A stretch of DNA of 9,778 nt, from NCBI GenBank assembly GCA_028290165.1, contig JAQGKJ010000895.1:1-9778 (forward strand), in the 5' to 3' direction. A program made the position numbers and the translations under genes. The stretch is from Bradyrhizobium sp. (GTDB lineage: Bacteria > Pseudomonadota > Alphaproteobacteria > Rhizobiales > Xanthobacteraceae). The notes below the pieces were generated by a model. That model made no database searches, was not told where the DNA came from, and saw only the letters and a program-made list of their open reading frames with translations. Below are positions 1-5,156 of this stretch, piece after piece; position 1 is the stretch's first letter; the number at the start of each line of letters is the position of its first letter.

Positions 1-1
1 G

Positions 2-1156
2 ATGATCGCCGAGATCGTCGGCGGCGCGCTGTTCGGCTCGCTGGCGCTGATCGCCGACGGATTGCACATGTCGACCCACGCCGGCGCGCTGCTGCTGGCG
101 GCGTTGGCCTATACGTATGCCCGCAAATATGCCTCAGACCGCAACTTCACCTTCGGCACCGGCAAGTTCGGCGATCTGGCGGGATATTCCAGCGCCATCG
201 TGCTGGCGATGATCGCGCTATTGATCGGCTATGAGGCGATATCGCGCCTGCTCAATCCTGTTCCGATCAGCTTCAACGAGGCGATCCCGATTGCCGTCCT
301 GGGTCTCGCGGTCAATGTCGCGAGCGCCTGGCTATTGTCGGGTGGGCATCATCACGGTCACAGTCATGGTCACGCGCATGACCATGACCATGATCATGCC
401 GAGGAACCTCATCGCGTCGAACTGGGCAACGACGCGCTCGACATCGAGGTCTTCGAGGACAACGTACCGCCACGCTTCCGCGTCAGGGCGGATCTGGACG
501 TGCTGGCTGGCGTCTCCGACGTCGCCATCGAGACCATCAGGCCGGATGGCAGCCGGCAGCTATTTTCGTTCGACGACCGCGAGGGATACCTGGAATCGCG
601 CGACGAAATTCCGGAACCGCATGCCTTCCTCGCCAAGCTGCGGCTGATGCAGGCGGGCCGGCCGCATGAGCGCGAGCTGGAATTCGAGGAGCACGATCAC
701 GAGGCCGCGCATGGCGCGCATCACCGCGACAACAATATGCGCGCTGCCGTCATTCATGTGATGGCCGATGCCGCGGTATCGGTTCTGGTCATCGCCGGGC
801 TGGTGCTGGCGCGCGCCTTCGGCTGGCTCTGGATGGACCCGCTTGCCGGCCTGATCGGCGCGATCGTGATCGCGAACTGGTCGGTCGGGCTGCTGCGCGA
901 TACCGGCGGCATCCTGCTCGATCGCACGCCGGATCCGCGCATGGCCGAGAAAGTCCGGATGGTAATCGAAAGCGAGGGCGACCAGGTCACCGACCTGCAT
1001 CTCTGGCGGCTCGGGCCCGGCCACCTCGGCGCCATCGTCTCCGTCGCAACGTCAGGGCCGCGCGAGGCCGGACATTACCGGCAGCGGCTAGCCAGGTTCG
1101 CCGACCTGTCGCACGTCACCGTGGAGGTTCAGCACTCCCACTCGGCGAGCGGCTAG
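2..1156 (+). CDS. dmeF: DmeF-like cation diffusion facilitator (Co2+/Ni2+ efflux), 5'-truncated by window edge
   Basis: Inner-membrane CDF-family antiporter, probably exporting Co2+ and Ni2+ from the cytoplasm. The reading frame is open at the left edge and the first visible residues already sit in a membrane helix, so the N-terminus is missing and the first Met seen is not the start. Numbering from position 2, the metal-site motif in the second helix is ADGLHMSTHA (D19, H22, H26), and the matching helix-5 pair is H252/D256 in HVMADA. A His-rich loop (residues 116-132, alternating H with G/S/A/D) follows the fourth helix. An extra segment of about 90 residues (139-230) and a second His cluster (H231, H233, H237, H240, H241) come before helix 5. 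A normal cytoplasmic C-terminal domain ends the protein. DmeF was chosen over ZitB/CzcD because of the HxxxH pattern in helix 2 (ZitB has HxxxD) and the DmeR-like neighbour, which is convergent 22 bp downstream. Metal preference is inferred. Confidence 0.92.
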   Translation: MIAEIVGGALFGSLALIADGLHMSTHAGALLLAALAYTYARKYASDRNFTFGTGKFGDLAGYSSAIVLAMIALLIGYEAISRLLNPVPISFNEAIPIAVLGLAVNVASAWLLSGGHHHGHSHGHAHDHDHDHAEEPHRVELGNDALDIEVFEDNVPPRFRVRADLDVLAGVSDVAIETIRPDGSRQLFSFDDREGYLESRDEIPEPHAFLAKLRLMQAGRPHERELEFEEHDHEAAHGAHHRDNNMRAAVIHVMADAAVSVLVIAGLVLARAFGWLWMDPLAGLIGAIVIANWSVGLLRDTGGILLDRTPDPRMAEKVRMVIESEGDQVTDLHLWRLGPGHLGAIVSVATSGPREAGHYRQRLARFADLSHVTVEVQHSHSASG

Positions 1157-1163
1157 AGCGTTT
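1154..1163 (+). repeat. Solo end of the TAGAGC-type dispersed repeat, supplying the dmeF stop codon
   Basis: TAGAGCGTTT here is identical to the left end of the repeat copy at 5040. Similarity is lost after this point, so it is a single end or a decayed copy. The first triplet is the dmeF stop codon. A 10-base match is short, and the call depends on the same arrangement occurring at the porin stop. Confidence 0.4.
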
Positions 1164-1178
1164 CCAGGATACGTCGTT

Positions 1179-1445
1179 TCACAGATACTTTGCGATCAGC
1201 TTGAATTCCCTGAGTGCAGCCCGGCCCTTCGGGCCGGATGCCTCGAGCGACCGTTCGAGCCCGTGGGTGATGTGCTCGTGGATCAATGCCTTCTTGGCGT
1301 TTTCGATGGCGCTCTCCACGGCCTGCAGCTGTTGCGCGACCTGGGCGCAGGGCCGGCCCTGCTCGATCATCTCGATGATCGTCTCCAAATGGCCATTGGC
1401 GCGTTTCAGACGGCGGGCAATCGCCGAATGCGGGTGGTCGTGCAT
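1179..1445 (-). CDS. dmeR: CsoR/RcnR-family metal-sensing transcriptional repressor (DmeR-like)
   Basis: An 88-residue all-alpha repressor of the CsoR/RcnR (DUF156) family, whose members dissociate from DNA when they bind metal and so derepress efflux genes. The N-terminus MHDHPH is His-rich as in Ni/Co sensors. The core RLKRANGHLETIIEMIEQG is the family's conserved helix. Likely ligands are an N-terminal His, C33 (GRPCAQV), H58 and perhaps H61 in HEHITHG; C33 and H58 align with RcnR C35 and H60. The ATG at 1445 was chosen because an AGGAG (1454-1458 on the + strand, read in reverse) lies 8 bases upstream and the His motif starts there; a longer in-frame reading to 1479 would run across the operator dyads. 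The gene is convergent with dmeF rather than in front of it, so any control of dmeF must act at a promoter outside the window. It probably also represses itself through the adjacent dyads. The DmeR name is inferred from context. Confidence 0.9.
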   Translation of the reverse strand: MHDHPHSAIARRLKRANGHLETIIEMIEQGRPCAQVAQQLQAVESAIENAKKALIHEHITHGLERSLEASGPKGRAALREFKLIAKYL

Positions 1446-1457
1446 ATATGATTCTCC

Positions 1458-1498
1458 TATCCCCCAGGGAGGATATCAATGATCCTCCGGGGAGGATA
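1458..1498. promoter_or_regulatory. Paired G/C-tract dyads, probable DmeR operators
   Basis: Site 1 (1458-1475) reads TATCCCCCAGGGAGGATA, with 7 of 9 pairs symmetric. Site 2 (1482-1497) reads ATCCTCCGGGGAGGAT, with seven contiguous symmetric pairs. Their centres are 23 bp apart, about two helical turns, so both face the same side of the DNA. AT-rich ends flanking a C/G tract are the known style of CsoR/RcnR-family operators. Site 1 abuts the dmeR ribosome binding site, which suggests autorepression. No clear -35/-10 pair for dmeR could be resolved. Confidence 0.65.
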
Positions 1499-1500
1499 GA

Positions 1501-1768
1501 AAAAATGCTTGACAGCGATACAGGTCAGGCATACTTGCCGATTGTTGTCCAGGGCATTCGTCCGAGACAAGCCGTTCAACCCTAATGAAGAGCACATGGG
1601 CAGTACCACCTTTGGCAACGTCAACCCGGCAACCATGATCGGGCCCGCGCTGCCGCAAGACATCAAGATCAATCGCGCCGGCCTGCGCCGCGTGAGGGGT
1701 ATGGTCGCGCCTGGCTGACTGTCTCGCTCACTGGCCTGCCGCGTGAAACGCGGAAGTGGAGGTGAGCG
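1501..1768. other. Intergenic stretch with no confident gene
   Basis: Just right of the dyads is a good -35 hexamer, TTGACA (1509-1514), but the box 17 bp downstream (TACTTG, 1532-1537) is a poor -10. A 40-codon reading frame at 1596-1718 begins after a weak GAAGAG and has no recognisable motif, so it is not called. A 6-bp hairpin CCGCGT-GAA-ACGCGG (1739-1753) sits just before the ribosome binding site of the next ORF. Nothing else is recognised. Confidence 0.5.
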
Positions 1769-2131
1769 ATGTTCAAAAGACTCGCAAAATCCAGACTTGT
1801 GAAATTCTGGCCTGTTCAGACCCAGCGCATCGCGCCGGGGCTGCACAAGGCCGGGCTTTCCCATCGCGCGTATTGCAATGACAACCTGCCGGGGTTTCGC
1901 CACCCGGCGGCAGCGGGCAAGCGCCGGTCGCCAACGCCTGTGCTTGCCTGTCATTGGCTTTATCGCAACGGCCGGCTCGAATGCCGCTGGCAGGTCGCCG
2001 ACGAGGCGCCAACCGGCGGGTTCGATGAACGCCGGCATTCCGCGCGAGGCCCTTTATCCGGACGGCCGCCGCTCCGATCGCGCAACCTGGCGCTGGCCGG
2101 ACCTGCAGCGGCGGCGGAGGATTTCACATAA
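1769..2131 (+). CDS. Small basic protein of unknown function, possible
   Basis: A 120-residue frame starting with ATG after a strong ribosome binding site (GGAGGTGA, 1758-1765). It is Arg/Pro/Ala-rich and basic, with no membrane segment or signal peptide. Its one distinctive part is residues 60-75, LACHWLYRNGRLECRW, in which two C-x-W units are separated by a short polar GRL turn. I recall similar CRW-x(n)-GRLxCRW patterns in small uncharacterised Bradyrhizobium proteins, which is the main reason to call it. Competing overlapping frames (1878-2255 + and several on the - strand) lack comparable start signals. The C-terminal 45 residues look like low-information Arg/Pro/Ala sequence, so the gene may be decayed or the frame fortuitous. 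Nothing supports a function. Confidence 0.42.
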   Translation: MFKRLAKSRLVKFWPVQTQRIAPGLHKAGLSHRAYCNDNLPGFRHPAAAGKRRSPTPVLACHWLYRNGRLECRWQVADEAPTGGFDERRHSARGPLSGRPPLRSRNLALAGPAAAAEDFT

Positions 2132-2238
2132 CGGTCTTCGAACTGTCTTATCAGAAACGCGACGGCTGGAACGCTGCGGAGCATGGTTGCCTCCGGGTCA
2201 CCGGCGGAAGCGCCAGCACATCGAACAGGATTTTCCCC

Positions 2239-2940
2239 GTGAACGTATCGATTGATCAGGCCGCCATCAGCCTTGGCGTAGCCACCCTCATGGGCGCAGT
2301 GATCGGATTCGAACGCCAGTGGCGTCAGCGGATGGCCGGCTTGCGGACCAACACGCTGGTCGCGATCGGCGCGGCGAGCTTTGTGATTTTCGAAGGCTTG
2401 TTTCCCGACGACGGAAGCCCGACACGGGTAGCGGCCCAAGTTGTCTCCGGGATCGGCTTTCTCGGCGCAGGCATCATCTTTCGCGAGGGACTTCAGGTCA
2501 CCGGCCTCAACACTGCAGCCACGCTGTGGTGCTCGGCGGCCGTCGGGCTATTGGCGGGAAGCGGACATCCGCTGCATGCGGCGCTGGCGACGGGTTTTGT
2601 CGCTCTCGTCAATCTGATCCTGCGGCCGCTGGTCCGGATCATCAACCGGCAACCGTTCTCGCAGGTCGAGAACGATTTCCACTATCGCGTCCGCGTCGTC
2701 TGCCGGAATCCGGAAGAGGCCCATGTCCGCGCCCTGCTCTTGCAGAGCACCGGCAACGGCCAACTCAGCCTGCGGCGGCTCGACAGCACCGACCTCGAGG
2801 AGAGCGGGCGCGTCGAAGTCACCGCCCAGCTCACGGCTCACGCGAAGAACGACGCCATTCTTGAACAGGTTGTCGGCCGCCTCAGCCTCGAGCCCACCGT
2901 TTCGGCCGCGAGCTGGAGCGTCGGGCCGATGCTGGAATAA
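2239..2940 (+). CDS. MgtC/SapB-family inner-membrane protein
   Basis: A 233-residue protein with an N-terminal MgtC/SapB membrane domain (about residues 5-135) and a soluble C-terminal domain (about 145-230) that looks ACT-like, as in long MgtC proteins. Family signatures visible are GFERQWRQRMAGLRT (residues 23-37), VVSGIGFLGAGIIF (68-81) and LNTAATLWCSAAVGLLAG. In Salmonella, MgtC supports growth in low Mg2+ and binds the F1Fo ATP synthase; in environmental relatives the role is unclear, so magnesium or ion homeostasis is only a family-level inference. The start is GTG, the first possible start in the frame; the next ATG (2290) would remove the first helix. The ribosome binding site is weak (AGGA about 8 bases upstream). 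The 107 bp before it hold no recognisable Mg2+-sensing leader. The gene stands alone on the + strand, with the porin promoter region beginning right after its stop. Confidence 0.9.
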   Translation: MNVSIDQAAISLGVATLMGAVIGFERQWRQRMAGLRTNTLVAIGAASFVIFEGLFPDDGSPTRVAAQVVSGIGFLGAGIIFREGLQVTGLNTAATLWCSAAVGLLAGSGHPLHAALATGFVALVNLILRPLVRIINRQPFSQVENDFHYRVRVVCRNPEEAHVRALLLQSTGNGQLSLRRLDSTDLEESGRVEVTAQLTAHAKNDAILEQVVGRLSLEPTVSAASWSVGPMLE

Positions 2941-2960
2941 CCGTCGTCGACGACACTTAC

Positions 2961-2984
2961 TTGCAATTGCGAATGATTTGCAAT
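2961..2984. promoter_or_regulatory. TTGCAA-N11-TTGCAA dyad, possible Fur/Mur-family operator upstream of the porin
   Basis: TTGCAA occurs at 2961-2966 and 2978-2983 with an 11-bp spacer, giving a 23-bp dyad centred on 2972. It ends 64 bp before the porin start at 3048. TGCAA...TTGCA half-sites with AT-rich centres resemble manganese/iron Fur-family (Mur) operators in rhizobia. The inner part is asymmetric, so the match is partial. The left TTGCAA could also serve as a -35 element, though no good -10 follows at 17 bp. Confidence 0.4.
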
Positions 2985-3047
2985 AACGCCAAGGAATGAG
3001 TGTCACCTTTGTTTGATCTAGCTTTAGTTTGGGTATCGGGGCGCGGC

Positions 3048-5042
3048 ATGAAGACGATTCGCAAAATTGGGGGTGGCACGGCAATCGTGCTTGCGACGTG
3101 TTCTGTCGTGAGCGCGGCGGACTTGCCCGCAAACCTCCCCGTCAAGGCGCCGGTGCGCTCGGCCATCTACGATTGGACCGGATTCTATCTCGGCGGCCAT
3201 ATCGGTTACGGCGGCGGCAGTTTCGGCCCCGGCACCAATCCGCTCCCCGAGCAGGGCGTGTTGTTTCCGCACAGTGTTACGGGCGTGATCGGCGGTTATC
3301 AGGCCGGCTACGCAAGACAGTTTTCGAATCATCTCGTGCTGGGCATCGAAGCGGATGCGTCGTTCACCAGCCCCTTGGACGGCCCGGCGCTGACGCCGGT
3401 GGCGTTCAACACCACGCTCGACTATGTCGGCACCGTGCGCGGCCGGATCGGATATGCGTTCGGAACGTTGCTGCCTTATGTGACGGGCGGCCTGGCTTGG
3501 GGGCACAGCCACGTCAATATCAATGACGGCGGCAGAGATATCATCTCGTCGCCCGGGCAGACCCAAACGGGCTGGACCGCAGGCGCCGGCGTCGAATTTG
3601 CCGTGAGCGGCAACTGGAGCGCCAAGGTCGAATATGACTACATCGCTCTCGCGCGCCGGATGTACGATTTGCGCGACTTCGGCCTGCCGCCCATCAATGT
3701 CGATCCCGATATCCACCTCGTCAAACTCGGGTTGAATTACCGGTTCGGGGATATGCCCTGGGCCGCGCCGGTTTCCGCCAACGGACAACCTGCGCTGCCG
3801 GAATCGACGGACTGGAATGTCCACGCGCAGACGACGTTCATTCCCACGGCCTATCCTCCATTCCGCTCGCCCTATGCGGGCACAAATAGCCTGCCGGGAA
3901 GCGGACAGGCGCGCGAAACCTGGACGACAACGGCCTTCCTGGGCGTGCGGCTGTGGCAGGGTGGCGAGTTCTATTTCAACCCCGAGCTTGCAGAGGGATT
4001 TGGCCTCAACGGAACGCTCGGGCTGGCGGGTTTTCCTAACGGGGAAGCGCAAAAGGCCGGCACCACGTTCCCCAAATATCGGCCGCAGCGCTACTATTTC
4101 AAACAGACCTTCGGTCTTGGCGGCGAACAGGAAGACGTCGCGGACGCCGCCAATCAACTGCCGGGCAAACGCGACATCGACCGCGTTACGGTCATGGTCG
4201 GCCGGTTCGCGATCGGCGACTTCTTCGACGGCAATTCCTACGCCAAGGATCCGCGCGCGGACTTCATGAACTGGGCGATGTGGTCCTCGGCCGCCTACGA
4301 TTTCCCGGCGGACCTGCCGGGCTATACGCGCGGCGCTGTGGTCGAACTCAATCGCAAGGACTGGGCGGTGCGCGCCGGCGTGTTCGAGGTACCGACGGCC
4401 CCCAACAGCGACGTGCTCGCCTTCAAGACCGGCGGCACGGTGGTCGAATTTGAAAGCCGCTACGCGATCTTCGATCAACCCGGCAAGTTGCGGCTTGGCG
4501 CATTCGCCAACAGCGGCACCACCGGCAATTACCGGCAGGCGCTGGCGATTGAAGGTGCGGACCCCACGCTCGATATCAATAACGTCATGATGGCTATCCG
4601 GCACGACAACCTCAAATACGGATTTTACGCCAACGCCGAGCAAAAGATCGCCAAGGACGTCGGCCTGTTCGCCCGCGCCAGCTGGAACGACGGCCAAAAC
4701 GAGATCCTCTCATTCACCGATATCGACCGCAGCCTGTCTGGCGGCCTGTCCATCAAGGGCAGCTATTGGGGACGGCCGAACGATACGATCGGCGTCGGCG
4801 GCGCCATCAACGAACTTTCCGCTGCGCATCGCGACTTTCTCGCGGCCGGCGGTCTTGGCCTGTTGATCGGCGACGGCCGGCTCAACTACCGGCCCGAACA
4901 AATCCTTGAGACCTACTACGCTTATGCCATCGACAAGAATTTCACCCTCACCGCCGACTATCAACTCATCACAAACCCTGCCTATAACGCAGATCGCGGA
5001 CCGGTCTCGATTTTCTCAGGACGCCTGCACGGCGAGTTCTAG
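3048..5042 (+). CDS. Two-part outer-membrane porin: N-terminal small beta-barrel plus C-terminal OprB-like porin
   Basis: A 664-residue outer-membrane protein. The ATG at 3048 was chosen over the GTG at 3000 because it gives a proper signal peptide: MKTIRK, then a hydrophobic stretch, then VVSA|ADLP with cleavage near residue 23. Residues about 37-233 form an Omp25/Omp31-like 8-stranded barrel: YDWTGFYLGGHIGYGGG at the start, GGYQAGYARQF, a GRIGYAFGTLLPYVTGGLAWG pair of strands, and LVKLGLNYRFG at the end. Residues about 255-664 resemble OprB carbohydrate-type porins (WNVHAQTTFI, FNPELAEGFGLNGTLGLAGF, YYFKQTFGLGG, DRVTVMVGRFAIGDFFDGN, ETYYAYAIDKNFTLTADYQLI). The chain ends in Phe, the classic outer-membrane assembly signal. 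Substrate is unknown: OprB relatives pass sugars, but related rhizobial channels can be metal-selective. It is followed co-directionally by an ABC importer 115 bp away, with a repeat between them. Confidence 0.88.
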   Translation: MKTIRKIGGGTAIVLATCSVVSAADLPANLPVKAPVRSAIYDWTGFYLGGHIGYGGGSFGPGTNPLPEQGVLFPHSVTGVIGGYQAGYARQFSNHLVLGIEADASFTSPLDGPALTPVAFNTTLDYVGTVRGRIGYAFGTLLPYVTGGLAWGHSHVNINDGGRDIISSPGQTQTGWTAGAGVEFAVSGNWSAKVEYDYIALARRMYDLRDFGLPPINVDPDIHLVKLGLNYRFGDMPWAAPVSANGQPALPESTDWNVHAQTTFIPTAYPPFRSPYAGTNSLPGSGQARETWTTTAFLGVRLWQGGEFYFNPELAEGFGLNGTLGLAGFPNGEAQKAGTTFPKYRPQRYYFKQTFGLGGEQEDVADAANQLPGKRDIDRVTVMVGRFAIGDFFDGNSYAKDPRADFMNWAMWSSAAYDFPADLPGYTRGAVVELNRKDWAVRAGVFEVPTAPNSDVLAFKTGGTVVEFESRYAIFDQPGKLRLGAFANSGTTGNYRQALAIEGADPTLDINNVMMAIRHDNLKYGFYANAEQKIAKDVGLFARASWNDGQNEILSFTDIDRSLSGGLSIKGSYWGRPNDTIGVGGAINELSAAHRDFLAAGGLGLLIGDGRLNYRPEQILETYYAYAIDKNFTLTADYQLITNPAYNADRGPVSIFSGRLHGEF

Positions 5043-5140
5043 AGCGTTTTCGAGCGAAGCGGAAACCGGATCGCGTGAAGAAAACGCACCAAATAAAAAA
5101 GTAGAGTCCCGGTTCTGATTCACCCAGAACCGGAACTGTG
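5040..5140 (+). repeat. Dispersed palindromic repeat, copy 1 (between porin and ABC permease)
   Basis: Starts TAGAGCGTTTTCGAGCGAAG; these 20 bases are identical to the reverse complement of copy 2 (8292-8396), and 47 of the first 54 bases agree. It holds a 9-bp hairpin CCGGTTCTG / CAGAACCGG (5109-5117, 5125-5133, 7-base loop). Its right terminus has decayed and runs into the permease ribosome binding site AAGGCGG (5145-5151). The first three bases are the porin stop codon. Confidence 0.85.
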
Positions 5141-5156
5141 AAACAAGGCGGCCGTT

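Noticed and set aside
1509..1718. Small + strand frame, with an internal 40-codon version from 1596, behind a TTGACA box
   Set aside because: The -10 box is poor, the ribosome binding site is weak and the peptide has no recognisable features. It was mentioned in the intergenic entry instead of being called.
1457..2038. Minus-strand frame of 193 codons across the dmeR upstream region
   Set aside because: It would run over the operator dyads and has no motif or convincing start. Its sequence looks random and Arg/Pro-rich.
2132..2238. Mg2+-sensing leader or riboswitch before mgtC
   Set aside because: Only a 4-bp CCGG/CCGG stem and no known Mg2+-riboswitch pattern could be seen.
2943..2954. Perfect 12-bp palindrome GTCGTCGACGAC after mgtC
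   Set aside because: It is short and GC-biased in a GC-rich genome, with no T-tract. It is more likely chance than a terminator or operator.
3000..3047. Upstream GTG start for the porin
   Set aside because: It would add 16 residues in front of a good signal peptide. The ATG at 3048 gives the expected Lys/Arg-then-hydrophobic leader.
3024..4697. Long antisense reading frame (557 codons, - strand) opposite the porin
   Set aside because: The + strand frame has a signal peptide, barrel strands and a terminal Phe. The antisense frame has no recognisable family features.
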